DNA of 64,000 nucleotides from Codonopsis lanceolata. Its lineage: Eukaryota > Streptophyta > Magnoliopsida > Asterales > Campanulaceae. The notes under the pieces were generated by a model. It was not told where the DNA came from. It did not search any database and worked only from the letters and a program-made list of their open reading frames with translations. Numbering within the stretch: the first letter of the stretch is position 1; every line of letters starts with the position of its first letter. Made by a program: the position numbers and the translations under genes. The stretch lies in contig CM028383.1 of the NCBI GenBank assembly GCA_013146195.2, positions 12,341,311 through 12,405,310 on the forward strand, in the 5' to 3' direction. Shown one piece after another: positions 9,816 through 21,200 of this stretch.

Positions 9816-10295
9816 CTTGCTATTATATGTGGATTTTCTCGGCTTTTTATATTTAAGCGCAAGCAAGCAAGCACAACATATTAAGAAATATAAAGAAAAG
9901 TGGGGAAACTATCTATCCCTATTAATTACAAATTTTGGTCATATGCCCCCAAAATAAAATGCGAATGAATGCGAGATATGTGCAAGTGTACGAATAATAA
10001 TAAGAAAAGGGAAATAAACTGAAATAAATAATAATATTGAGCTGGAAGAAAAATAAAGGCTCTTTTCGTTTGTTATTCTTTATTTGAATTTATTGCTTAA
10101 AAAAAATTGAATTTTTTTATATCTTAAAACATCTGAGCATGGAACACGGATGCATAGGAACACTATATTCAGAATAAATTAAATTAATATAACAAGCATC
10201 TGCTGACGGAAACAAATAAAAACAAAAAAGTTTTATTTTATGAGTCTAGCCCTCCATTTTATTTAAAATAAAACAACTCCCAGTGATCGCCTTTG
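9816..10295 (-). mobile_element. 5' leader of a B-family (Tat/Ogre-like) element, B0
   Basis: This matches 45139-45695 and 56573-57074: GCAAGCAAGCA, AGTGGGGAAACTATCTATCC, GTCTAGCCCTCCATTTT. It is the untranslated leader between B primer site and gag. The rest of the element is to the left, interrupted by A1 and lost beyond the window. The primer site next to the LTR is degenerate here (CTCCCAGTGATCGCC). I see no gene. Confidence 0.75.
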
Positions 10296-10677
10296 TGAGG
10301 TTCAGGGGTGCGACCCCCATGGCGCCCTTGGATAAAGGTGTGCGTGCGTCGGATCGGGACACCGATTAACTCGTTCCACCCTCCCTTGTTTAGGGAAGAG
10401 CGAAATTAAAAGTGCGAGAGAGGAGCTTCATGTTAGCACGTTGGAATGTGCCTCGGTTGCCTTTAGTGGATTTGTATCAATATGGGAACTTATGGTTTCC
10501 CGCATCAAGTTATCACTTTTTTAGGGGATACGGGATATGGAATGCATTACCCTTTCATTCCCATTTTCCCTTTTTAGGGAAGACGGAAAAGTGCAAAAAA
10601 TGATGCAGCATATGTTTTATTAAAAACTCTTATGGCCCGTTTCGTTCACTATGGAAATTTGGGTTTGCGTCAAGTTA
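10296..10677 (-). repeat. B-family LTR, first ~380 bases, cut by assembly gap
   Basis: The LTR starts TGAGGTTCAGGGGTGCGA, like the B LTR at 45696. It contains the AAGTTATC...TTTAGGGGATAC hairpin module once and part of a second, then runs into the N gap. The remaining ~1.4 kb of LTR is not present on the far side, where C-element sequence resumes. Confidence 0.8.
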
Positions 10678-10777
10678 NNNNNNNNNNNNNNNNNNNNNNN
10701 NNNNNNNNNNNNNNNNNNNNNNNNNNNNNNNNNNNNNNNNNNNNNNNNNNNNNNNNNNNNNNNNNNNNNNNNNNNNN
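10678..10777. other. Assembly gap (100 N)
   Basis: Exactly 100 N, so a placeholder length. Left is B LTR; right is the middle of LTR C. About 2.2 kb of LTR C and its junction are unseen. Confidence 0.99.
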
Positions 10778-12310
10778 AAATCTATTAGTCAAGAACAATA
10801 GTTGTTCTAAGGGGACATAGAACACTTTTAATTAAGCCTAGGATCCAATTCAATAGGATGATCAATACATGGCATAAGAAACCTAGAAATCATACTCTCC
10901 AGAGTTATCAAAATCTATTAATCCAGAACATTAGTTGTTCCTAAGGAAGCATAGAACCTAATTAATTCTAGGCATAGGTCTCAATCTCAACAAGATGAAC
11001 ATATAATTCCAAATTCTCCAAAAGGTCAATTCATCCACAATCATGGCATGGGCATGGTAGGAGCAGAGAGTTACAAGAAGAGGGGGACATGGCATTTCTA
11101 GCATACATCCTAAGGGGGAATCGATAGCTTACCTTCACCAAGGAAAAGGATGGTTTGAGCATAAACTATCGGATGGAACGTGCTCCTCGTCGGTAGCTTC
11201 ACTCCGGTGGTCTCGGTTTGGCAATCGGAGGTCGGGAGCTCAATCCATGAAGGCAACACACACTAATCTCACCTTTTCTCTACACACACACTAAGCATGG
11301 CGAGGGAGAGAGAGAAAAAATCGAGAATGGAGGTTTAAGTTTGATTAGCAAAGGGAAGGCTTTTATACCTTGCATGGTTTGGGTGGAAATCCACATGTCA
11401 AGAGGAGGAGGGTGGTGGTATCCACATGTCAAGAGGAGAGAAATTGAGGTTAATACTAATCTAACTTGATTAGGGTCTAATAGGTAGGATTAGGGCCATT
11501 AGGAAGGAGGCTTAAGTGGCTAATTGGGTCACAAAAGATTGAAGGAGAAAAATCCAGTAGGATTGATCAAACAAGTGAGGCGGGCGCCTCATGCTTCAGC
11601 CATGCGGCGCCTCAACTCTGGGGACCTGGTTCCATTTTTCAATTGCTCTCATTTGGGGCGGGCGCTCACTCGAGCCATGCGGCCGCTGGGCTACGGAGCT
11701 CCAAAACTTGACCTAAACAAGTCCTAAATGGTCCCAAGCTTATGGGCAACCATTCTAGGTCTAACATAACTCAAATCAAGTCCGTAACACACCCGAACAA
11801 CACCCGGAACAAGGTAGGACAAGGCTCGAATCATGCGACGATTGGTTGACGAATCAAACCCGAATCAAACGTCAATAAAACTAGGATAACTTGGGCATGA
11901 AAAAGGCTTGTTTAAACATGGTTATGACTTGAATACAAGTCCAAGAACTCAACGAACATTTCGCACGTCGAAATACGAGCAATACGGGAGACGAGGGAAA
12001 TCGCTAAGGCCAAAACAAAGCAAGAAGGTTTCTAAACTTCCAATCAAGCTTACTATGATCAAGGTGAATGTTCTAAGTCATCTATGGAAGACAATAGAAC
12101 TCTAACAAGTCTTGGTTGAGTGCTAAACCTGCTAAGGCAACCACTCAAGGTACAACAAGGCAAGGCAATGCGTAGAAGGTATTCAAGCAACTAGGCACGT
12201 AATACTCCAATGTGAGCATGACATGGACAAATAGAAGTGTCTAACATGTTAAGGCATAATACAAGCATGTTATTAAGGCAATAAACAAGTAATGGGTTTG
12301 GGTTCTCACA
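10778..12310 (-). repeat. 3' LTR of element C (part)
   Basis: It matches 17368-18911 nearly base for base and ends in GGGTTCTCACA (TGTGAGAACCC on the sense strand). The gap hides the other ~2.2 kb. GC-rich cassettes at 11576-11691 (GAGGCGGGCGCCTC, CCATGCGGC) lie upstream, on the sense strand, of a TATA-like GGTATAAAAGCC near 11360-11372. A short plus-strand frame at 11908-12105 recurs at 18507-18704 and is LTR sequence, not a gene. Confidence 0.85.
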
Positions 12311-12321
12311 TCCTCCCCCAC
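12311..12321 (-). promoter_or_regulatory. Polypurine tract of element C
   Basis: On the sense strand AAGTGGGGGAGGA directly precedes TGTGAGAACC, the start of the 3' LTR. The integrase frame stops right against it. Confidence 0.8.
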
Positions 12322-13145
12322 TTAAAGGAATTTAGTCCCTAAATTCTTACCGGAGTCGTCGAATAGGAAAGGGTATTTCTCTCGCATATCAAGCTCGGTC
12401 TCCCACGTGGCTTCCTCAATATCATGATTCTTCCACAAGACCTTCACTAAGGGAATCTTCTTTGTTCTCAACACTTGCTCTTTCGTATCAAGAATCCTCA
12501 CCGGTTTCTCATCATAAGAAAGGTCAGGCTCAAAAGAAATCTCATCATAAGTCAAGACATGCGACTCATCCTTTAAGTACTTGCGTAGCATCGAGACATG
12601 AAAGACGTCATGAACATCCGATATAGAAGGCGGCAATGTTAACCGATACGCCAAAGCTCCAATCCTTTCTAAGATCTCGAATGGTCCAATGAATCTAGGT
12701 GGAAGTTTACATTTCTTCCCAAATCGCTTAGTACCGCGGCGAGGCGATACCTTCAAGAATACCGAGTCACCAACCTGAAATTCTAAGTCACGTCTCCGGT
12801 TGTCCGCGTAGCTCTTCTGTCTACTCTGGGCTGTAAGCAATCTATCTCTAATAAGCTTCACGCTCTCACCGATCGTTGTACCATCTCCGAACCCCAAAGC
12901 TTAGCTTCACCAACTTCATCCCAGCAAATTGGTGAACGACACTTACACCCATATAAAGCCTCATATGGCGCCATTTCAATACTAGACTGGTAACTGTTAT
13001 AATAAGCAAATTCAGCTAATGGTAAATGAGAATCCCGACTGCCCTTGAAATCCATGGCACAAGCACGCAACCCAAGCCTTCTAACGAGGCATCGATAACA
13101 ACTCATAGTGGCCGTAACGCGTACGAAAGGCTGTCTTATGAACAT
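12322..13145 (-). pseudogene. Integrase C-terminal region with chromodomain (element C)
   Basis: Two overlapping frames make up the end of a chromovirus pol. The upstream piece (12858-13145) has HLPLAEFAYYNSYQSS and APYEALYGCKCRSPICWDEVGE, the region just after the catalytic glutamate. The downstream piece (12322-12897, 191 residues) has SYADNRRRDLEFQVGD, the GPFEILERIGALAYRL segment, DVFHVSMLRKY, and then a chromodomain (ILDTKEQVLRTKKIPLVKVL, W-K-N-H, EEATWETE) ending by the polypurine tract. A frameshift near 12890 splits them. The integrase zinc finger and D,D,E core are absent because a deletion joins this to RT near 13080. Chromodomains of this kind help target integration to heterochromatin. 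Confidence 0.9.
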
Positions 13146-13530
13146 CCTCCTTTCGAACTCTCAACTAATAATAGCCACTCCTCAAGTCAAGCTTGGAATA
13201 AACAACTGAACCCCGAAGTGGATCAAAGAGATCATCAATGTGTGGCAAGGGATACTTATTCTTGATAGTATTCTGGTTCAACTGTCGATAGTCTATGCAA
13301 AGTCGTAAACTACCACATTTCTTTCACAAACAATACCGGTGCACCCCACGGGACACACTCGGTTAAATGAACTCTCTATCTTGAAGTTCTTGCAACTACT
13401 CTTTCAATTCTCACAACTCCGCTGGAGCTATTCTGTAAGGTGTTCTAGATATAAGCGAAGTCCCTGGCAATAGCTCAACGCAAAACTCTAATTCTCGGTC
13501 GGGAGGCAATGTGTAGTCCCAAAGTCGTGC
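13080..13530 (-). pseudogene. Reverse transcriptase N-terminal fragment (element C)
   Basis: On the minus strand the region encodes, with breaks, LPPDRELEF, PGTSLISRTPYRIAPAEL, then KLDLRSGYYxLRVRKEDVH with the first catalytic aspartate, and KTAFRTRYGHYE. This is the start of a Del-type RT. The frame has a stop where Q is expected after GYY and several indels. The PFG and YVDD motifs, RNase H and most of integrase are missing. An abrupt join to integrase follows near 13080. Confidence 0.75.
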
Positions 13531-13610
13531 TACAAGGACAAGGCAAGAAGAGGACAAGCACTTGCAAAACAGTAGTGCGAGTCGGACAGTTGAGCTAACG
13601 AGCTCAATAA
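13510..13610. repeat. LTR-D-like segment inside element C
   Basis: The bases around AAGTCGTGC...GGACAAGCA...AGTAGTGCGAGTC...AGTTGA resemble the start of LTR D at 58545-58625 (AAGGTCGTGC...GGACAAGCA...AGTGGTGCGAGTC...AGTTGA). The similarity begins just after the RT fragment. It suggests that part of another LTR was joined into C. The match is short and gapped, so I am unsure. Confidence 0.4.
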
Positions 13611-13649
13611 AGGTAGAGAAGTCGTATACAAAAATACGGGTCATGGAGA

Positions 13650-15149
13650 CATGAATCTGCGGAGGCGATAGGGAAAGAAAGGCTTAAATATCATCTCCAA
13701 TCAATTCCAAAGTCGAGTCATCTTGACTCTCGACAGGGTTCAAGGACATTATCGAGGTTTACAAAGTTCCAACAAACGTGGACAATGAGGTGAAAATTCT
13801 TCTTTATCAACTAAACAGGTGACTCGAATGCACGTGCAATAGTTGCACCAAACTAACAACTTTCCAACAAAGAGTTTTCCAGACTAACTAAATTATTCTG
13901 GTCACAACACGAATCTATAGGATCTAACGTCCTAACAATAAAATCAAGTAGTCAATCATCATGGACCACATATTCGCCTTTCAAAGAAGGCATTCAATAC
14001 CATGCAATTCATTCGATCATGTCACAGGTTCAATTTATTCGTAGCATGATTTCAATATACACGTTGCACATATTTGCACAAGTAAAACAAGATGCCACTT
14101 TCATTTCATTTCATTCCGCTTGGTCATGGGTTCACCAATTCCTATATCATATTATACCATTCTAGTTTCCGACGAATACCTCTTGATAATCAAGTCAGGC
14201 CCTCCAAGTGACTTCAAAAGCTTCCGCGTTAGGATGCGGGAGGAGTTACAAATCACATAAGAGCATCCTTTATGAAGGTCTCATGCACATATAATATAGT
14301 TACACTTAGGCATGGAAATCAATATCATATACATAGTATTTTAATCTACCATGCAAGTATACCATGTATGGAACATTCATACCCTTAACGATTCACTAAT
14401 GATAGATAAATCCTTTTACAAAATGCTAATACTCTATTAATGCATTAGTCGAATAACGGTACAAGACAATAACTTAATAATCCTTGGCTAGCAAATAGTT
14501 ATTAGCTAGAAGACCTCAAATCACTTTGGGTCAAGACGTAAACGAGCTAACGATTAATCCAATCATCGGTCATGCGATCACCTATCTGTACTCACCCGCC
14601 TCAACTTGAAACCACAACGATACCTTGATCATTAGGGTATCCCTTCAATCTCAATAACATGAAGCAGGAAAGAGTCCTCTAATTCCTGACACTATGCAGC
14701 CCAAGTACTCACGATTAGGCACTACAGAAGATATATATACTTATGTAGGAATCAAGGAATACACTAGGTACTACGGGAGGCTTAGCCACGCCGCCAAGAA
14801 GGTGTAACACGCTCAAAGGCACTAATGGACACCACGATGATCACGCCGAATCGACAACCCGAGCTTATGGGTCACTCACAACGGACAAGAAACAATAGCT
14901 CTACAAAGCAAAGAACACACACTCTTGGTATAACTGCGCCTTGAAAGTAAAACGGGTGAAAGGTAATATTCCTTGACACGAACACTGTACTCACGAGAAT
15001 CTAGATTACAATGAACTTAGGATTCTAAGTCCTATTCATTAACGAAGAATCCGCCAATAAGGCACGAAAGAGAACACTCAACGTCATGATTCACACAAGA
15101 ACTAACCCAACTAGGCCATGGAACCTATCCTGGCTTATAGCTAACGAGA
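13650..15149. other. Unassigned non-coding stretch of element C
   Basis: 1.5 kb between the RT fragment and the primer site, where gag and protease should be. I find no conserved gag, zinc-knuckle or protease motif on either strand and no long open frame. Composition is AT-rich without obvious tandem repeats. It is either decayed internal sequence or another LTR fragment. Confidence 0.5.
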
Positions 15150-15161
15150 GCTCTGATACCA
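15150..15161 (-). promoter_or_regulatory. Primer-binding site, initiator tRNA-Met (element C)
   Basis: TGGTATCAGAGC on the minus strand lies two bases after the 5' LTR end (...CGCCACA). It is complementary to the 3' end of plant initiator tRNA-Met and is the standard primer site of chromoviruses. Confidence 0.9.
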
Positions 15162-15163
15162 AC

Positions 15164-18100
15164 TGTGGCGACCCGGCCCGGGCCCGAGGTGGAACCGAGG
15201 GTCGGACCGCCCAAATAGGGGGAAGAAACAAGTAGACAAATAACATGCAAGGACTTGATTTAAGAAAACGACGTGACGCAACATTAGAGACGTAGCACGC
15301 CTCGGCACCAAAAGGCCGGTAATTTTAAAAACTTTTCAAACCTGATAAAACAGTTAAGCAATATAGCCAAAGTCATCGGCGACACTACATGCCGGAACCC
15401 AAGCTAACAGTTTATGGGCAAGGATTAAGTAAGAGCTAATAGCATGCTCAGCGGAAGACTAATACGTAGTGGAATAATAACAAGTTAACCAAAGCCCGGC
15501 TACACAATGCCGGCACAAAAGGGGTTACAAGTACTACAAGTGATATAACTACTAGTAGCTAACAAGAGTTACAAATCAAGTTCTATACAAATACCCAAGC
15601 ATAGTCTAGTTGACTTGCTTAAACCCGTCGTCCTTACAAAAGATAAACAAGAGAAAGAGGACATCTAAACCACCTCTTCAATAATCAACGGCGCACCAAA
15701 AAGGGCACAAAGCACGAACACAGCGAGTCTCAACGAGCAGGACCTGACTTGCTAGGATCTAAAACAGTAAAGGGGAAAGGGTAAGTCATAAAGACTTGTA
15801 AGCTATCAATCATGCATGTCATGGCAATATGCAACATACAAGGCAAGATATCGTCACATAAGCATAGTGGTCATATATCCAAGATGCACATTGTTTCATA
15901 TAAGTGCGCATAATTAAATCACATAGGATGAGGATATATGGAGAGCCGGGCCGCTACGTAGTTCCTGCATACAAGCGTTATCTGGAAATGTGCGGGTATC
16001 GAATGTGTGTAAGTACATCGATCTTCCGAGGAGATGCCCGGGATAGTCACCAATGATGCTCTTAAATGATTACAGCAAGGGAGCTACTTCCCCACTGTGG
16101 CCACAGTGGAGGCGTGTGTGAACAAAGACAGGTATGCCAGCTGGACTCATGCAAATGCCAAGTAATGTTTACTTAACAAAATTCTCAAGTATAGAACGAG
16201 GTCGACAAGAGCGATCTCGTTCATGACAAGTAAATTATTCTCATCAATAACCAAGTAGGATTGAGTTCGACAAGAGCGAACTCACATGTCAATTAGTCAT
16301 TCTATAATATGACATTCAAGATCAAGCAAGGTAATCAATTCAAGTTCAAGAGTCTAGAATTATTATTTTTAGGGAAACGCGTTTAGAACGTCGTAGGGAT
16401 TGGTCGGTGAGCCGGTATTGTTCAATGGCTCGCTAAACTTGACTCCGTTGAGTCATCTCTAACAATTCATCCAATAGAGTTAGGACGCTAAATGCATCAT
16501 GAACCTTTTCTAAGTTCTCGTATATGATCGGCTAGGTCATTAATCTATTTAACAACCGTAGTTAAGAATTATCATCAATAATCAAGCAGGAATGAGTTCG
16601 ACAAGAGCGAACTCAATATGTCAAATAGGCATTCTATTATATGACATCAAGAATCAAGCAAAGTAATCAATTCAAGTTCAAGAGTCAGTCGTAGGGATTG
16701 GTTGGTGAGCCGGTATTGTTCAATGGCTCGCACTTGAAGTCGCCTCTAACAATACAGTCGCCTCTAACAAGAGAGTTAAGATCCAAGAGAGTTAAGATGC
16801 TATGCATCCACGCATCCAAAATCCTTTCTAAGTTCTCGTATCGAGTAACTAGGCCGTTAATCCACTTAACAACCATAGTCAAGTATTAACATAAGTTCAA
16901 CATTTCATAATTCAAGGGAACTTTAGAATCAATTTGTCAAGGTTATCAAAAGCCAATAGTCCAAGAACATTAGTTATTCTTAGGAAGACATAGATCACAT
17001 TCGATTCTAAGCATAGGACCCAAATCAACAGGATGAACAATCCATAGTCCCTGAAACCCTAGAATTCATATTCTCCAAGAGTTGTCAAGAGTCGTAAGTC
17101 CAAGAACATTAGTTGTTCCTAAGGAGGCATAGAACATATTCAATTCTAGGCATAGGACTCAATCAATAGGATGAACAGTTTGTAGCCTGTGAAACCCTAG
17201 AAGTCATCATCTCCAAGAGTTATCAAAAGTCATTGGTCCCAGAACAATAGTTGTTCCTAATGAGGCATAGAACATATTCAATTCTAGGCATAGGACCCCA
17301 TTTCAATAGGATAGACAATTCATGGCATATGGAACCCTAGAAATCATAGTCTCCAAAGGTTGTCAAAATCTATTAGTCCAAGAACAATAGTTGTTCCTAA
17401 GGGGACATAGAACACTTTTAATTCTAAGCCTAGGATCCAATTCAATAGGATGATCAATACATGGCATAAGAAACCCTAGAAATCATACTCTCCAAGAGTT
17501 ATCAAAATCTATTAATCCAAGAACATTAGTTGTTCCTAAGGAAGCATAGAACCTAATTAATTCTAGGCATAGGTCTCAATCAACAAGATGAACATATAAT
17601 TCAAATTCTCCAAAAGGTCAATTCATCCACAATCATGGCATGGGCATGGTAGGAGCATGAGAGTTACAAGAAGAGGGGGACATGGCATTTCTAGCATACA
17701 TCCTAAGGGGAATCGATAGCTTACCTTCACCAAGGAAAAGGATGGTTTGAGCATAAACTATCCGGATGGAAACGTGCTCCTCGTCGGTAGCTTCACTCCG
17801 GTGGTCTCGGTTTGGCAATCGGAGGTCGGGAGCTCAATCCATGAAGGCAACACACACTAATCTCACCTTTTCTCTACACACACTAAGCATGGCAGGAGAG
17901 AGGAGAGAAAAAATCTGAGAATGGAGGTTTAAGTTTGATTAGCAAAGGGAAGGCTTTTATACCTTGCATGGTTTGGGTGGAAATCCACATGTCAAGAGGA
18001 GGAGGGTGGTGGAATCCACATGTCAAGAGGAGAGAAATTGAGGTTAATACTAATCTAACTTGATTAGGGTCTAATGGTAGGATTAGGGCCAATTAGGAAG

Positions 18101-18911
18101 GAGGCTTAAGTGGCTAATTGGGTCACAAAAGATTGAAGGAGAAAAATCCCGTAGGATTGATCAGCAAGTGAGGCGGGCGCCTCATGCTTGGCCATGCGGC
18201 CGCCTCAACTACTGGGACTGGTTCCATTTTTCACTTGCTCTCAGTATTTGGGGCGGGCGCCTCACTCGAGCCATGCGGCCGCCTGGGCTTCTGGAGCTCC
18301 AAAACTTGACCTAAACAAGTCCTAAATGGTCCCAAGCTTATGGGCAACCATTCTAGGGTCTAACATAACTCAAATCAAGTCCGAAACACACCCGAACAAC
18401 GCCCGGAACAAGGTAGGACAAGGCTCGAATCATGCGACGATTGGTTGACGAATCATACCCGAATCAAACGTCAATAAAACTAGGATAACTTGGGCATGAA
18501 AAAGGCTTGTTTAAACATGGTTATGACTTGAATACAAGTCCAAGAACTCAACGAACATTTCGCACGTCGAAATACGAGCAATACGGGAGACGAGGGAAAT
18601 CGCTAAGGCCAAAACAAAGCAAGAAGGTTTCTAAACTTCCAATCAAGCTTACTATGATCAAGGTGAATGTTCTAAGTCATCTATGGAAGACAATAGAACT
18701 CTAACAAGTCTTGGTTGAGTGCTAAACCTGCTAAGGCAACCACTCAAGGTACAACGGCAAGGCAAGCAATGCGTAGAAGGTATTCAAGCAACTAGGCACG
18801 TAATACTCCAATGTGAGCATGACATGGACAAATAGAAGTGTCTAACATGTTAAGGCATAATACAAGCATGTTATTAAGGCAATAAACAAGTAATGGGTTT
18901 GGGTTCTCACA
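15164..18911 (-). repeat. 5' LTR of element C (3748 bases)
   Basis: It starts TGTGGCGACCCGGCC and ends GGTTCTCACA, giving TG...CA on the sense strand. It includes duplicated blocks at about 16185-16500 and 16560-16870 (GAGTTCGACAAGAGCGAACT), the tandem array at 16930-17620, a TATA-like box at about 17951-17962 (GGTATAAAAGCC on the sense strand), and GC-rich cassettes at 18169-18289. I see no gene in it. Confidence 0.9.
16930..17620. repeat. Tandem ~130-base repeats in LTR C
   Basis: Roughly five units share CCAAGAACATTAGTTGTTCC, GGCATAGAACATATTCAATT, CTAGGCATAGGAC, CAATAGGATGAACA and GAAACCCTAGAA. AGAACAATAGTTGTTCT is itself a near-palindrome in each unit. The left LTR (10778-11030) shows the last two units before the gap. 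Confidence 0.8.
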
Positions 18912-19188
18912 TTCCCACACAGCCAAAATGTATGGAATGCATTGCCTCCTCAGGAACTCAGCCTTCAACGGAGAACAAGACCTTTCCCTATTAATCCGAG
19001 GTTGTGTACCCCTTAAAGGAAAGTTTCCAAACATCAAAAAAATGCACTACTAAAAAGGAAAATACCTTCCTTTCCTTTACCTTTGTCGTGTCCATGCAGC
19101 AAATTGCTGCTGATGTTGTTTTGCTGCCGCTTGCTGCTTTACGATGTTCTTCGCGGCACTTTGCTGGGGATTTTTCTTTTTATCACTG

Positions 19189-19309
19189 TTCCAGCCTTTG
19201 CTGGAAAATCTTTTTTTTTTCCCGTTCCGCTATGTTTTCAGCTTTAGCTGGAAAATTTTTCTTGATGCTGCTGCATTTTCTTTACTGCTCGTTCTAACCT
19301 TGGTCAGAA
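19189..19309. repeat. Three short hairpins with CTTT/TTTA/CTTG loops
   Basis: TTCCAGC-CTTT-GCTGGAA (19189-19206), TTTCAGC-TTTA-GCTGGAA (19236-19253) and TTCTAAC-CTTG-GTCAGAA (19292-19309) are spaced 47-56 bases apart, with T-rich DNA between. Related pairs occur in B2 at 39997-40014 and 40057-40078. Arms differ while pairing is mostly kept. Confidence 0.55.
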
Positions 19310-20225
19310 GTTTCTTTTTTTTTCTTCTTGCTGCAGCATCTCTTGATATCAGCTGAAATCATATTTTCATTGCTGTTGTCTTCTTTTCGCTCCATTTTCT
19401 AGCTTCAGCCGAAAATTTATTCTTCTGCCGCCGCATTTTTCTTGTTGCATGCACCTAAAAAATTTCTTTCTTGTACATGCATTCTCCCTTCTCCCGATTT
19501 TTTTGTTTTTTGTTTTTTTTTTGTTTTTTTTTTCTATTTCTTTTTTTTTCTTCTTTATTCTGCATGCTCATTATTTTTTTTATTTGCATGCTTATTATCT
19601 CTTTTTTTTTCTCTCTTTTTTTTCTTTTTTGTTTGTTTTTTTTTAATTTGGTCCGCCTGGAAATACTTCTAATCTGCTAGATTTTGGCACTGTTTGGCAC
19701 TTTTGAAGCATTCCTGACTTTATTAATAATGCTTATGCATGTCCTATTTATGCCTAAATGATGTAATTAAGTAATGATGCATGCAATTTATGAACTTATT
19801 CTTATGATGCATGATTAAACTAGTGGTCACTATTTAACCCTACCATGCATGATTTATACTATAAGTGCAAATGGGGCTAAATGATGCATGCTTATGCTGC
19901 AGGGATATAGTAAATGCCATAAGAATATTTATTTTCATGAATGGTGGGATTTTATCTCTTTTTAACGCACCCCTAATGCAGCTTATTGGATGATAAATGC
20001 ACATGTTGGACGCATGTACTTACTTTATTTAATGCAAATGTGATGCCTAAAAAAATTACAAGATGCTTATTAACATGATGCATGTGTATTATTTATTCTA
20101 ACATGCATGCAATAATGCAAAATGCAGTATATATCTTTAAAATGCAAAATGCACTTTTATGATGTCTAAAATGCAAAAATGTTTATTTATATGCAAAACA
20201 ATACATAAAAAATTTTGTTTTTCTT

Positions 20226-20270
20226 TTTTGTTTTGTTTTGTTTTGTTTTGTTTTGTTTTGTTTTGTTTTG

Positions 20271-20299
<29 letters not shown>
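20226..20299. repeat. (TTTTG)n microsatellite
   Basis: About 15 copies of TTTTG in B1 non-coding DNA. Open frames across it on both strands are repeat artefacts. Confidence 0.95.
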
Positions 20300-20301
<2 letters not shown>

Positions 20302-21104
20302 TGTTTTTTTTTTTTTGTTTTTGAAAACCTGTACAAATACTTACAATGCAATATAATTTTATATGATACAAAATAAATAAAAACATGCAGACTCAAAACA
20401 CACGCTCAAAGCAAAGCTATACCGACCTAACAGGTAATGGCACGTTGTATTTCCAAGATGGATTTTAAAGGAATATACTTTCGGGCTTGAGCGGGGCTTT
20501 TCTCTTTCTCTTTTTTTTTCTATGATGTGCGGGGAAAGGAAAAGGCAATCACTTCCTTCTGTTCTCGGCCATACCATTGTTGCAGGGCTATACTTGGCAT
20601 AAGGCTATTTTCATAATTCTTGCATTTTTCTTCATAATCAGACAGGGCAGCGGTGAATGATCGGAATCCAAGTCGCCTGGCTGCTTCAGGACAGTGGCCA
20701 CGCAGATGATGGATAGGACGAGGATACGGTGCTTCGATTACGATGAGGCCGAGCCTTTTATGTGCCTTGCAGAAGAAGTATATAGGCCCAGCCGGGCGAA
20801 CACCTTAGACATTGATAGACTGCTCCGGGGTTTAAGCTGCAAATGAAGGATAGTGTTGGGGGAAACAAAGGGGGTAGAGGCAATAATAGATATGTACAGG
20901 CAATTAATGCATAATCTAAATTTCTTTAGCAATTATTCCTAAGTTGCACCTTAGGACCTGTAATATTATATTTTAGTCTTTTATTGCGAGCTTCATGTCG
21001 TGGTTTTTCTTTTTCTTCCTTTTGTCAATCGATCCCCTTTCCTTGCTGAAGACTGGAGGTAGGATGCCGAGGTTTCAAAGAGTGCCTTCCCTCTCCTTAT
21101 TCTC

Positions 21105-21107
<3 letters not shown>

Positions 21108-21177
<70 letters not shown>
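21108..21177. repeat. (AT)n microsatellite in B1
   Basis: About 35 AT units followed by poly-T, at the position where B3 has only a short TATATATATT (about 52181-52190). Confidence 0.95.
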
Positions 21178-21191
<14 letters not shown>

Positions 21192-21200
21192 CTTTATTTG

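Larger units (their letters stand above)
10778..18911 (-). mobile_element. Del/Tekay-like chromovirus LTR retrotransposon C, internally deleted
   Basis: Minus-strand order is 5' LTR (15164-18911), initiator-Met primer site (15150-15161), a largely non-coding stretch, fragments of RT and integrase with a C-terminal chromodomain (12322-13530), polypurine tract and 3' LTR (10778-12310, its start lost in the gap). The LTR of about 3.75 kb, the iMet primer site and the chromodomain fit the Del/Tekay clade of plant chromoviruses. The two LTRs are nearly identical over 11.9-12.3 and 18.5-18.9 kb, which suggests recent insertion, yet the interior is only 2.85 kb and lacks gag, protease and most of pol. 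It lies in B-element sequence (right flank 18912). Confidence 0.85.

Noticed and set aside
11908..12105. 65-residue plus-strand frame in both C LTRs
   Set aside because: LTR sequence on the antisense strand, no recognised domain.
15150..15161. Possible tRNA-Met gene
   Set aside because: Only the 3'-complementary 12 bases are present, next to an LTR; it is a primer-binding site.
20159..20396. Poly-KQN or poly-FCFV frames
   Set aside because: Translations of the TTTTG repeat.
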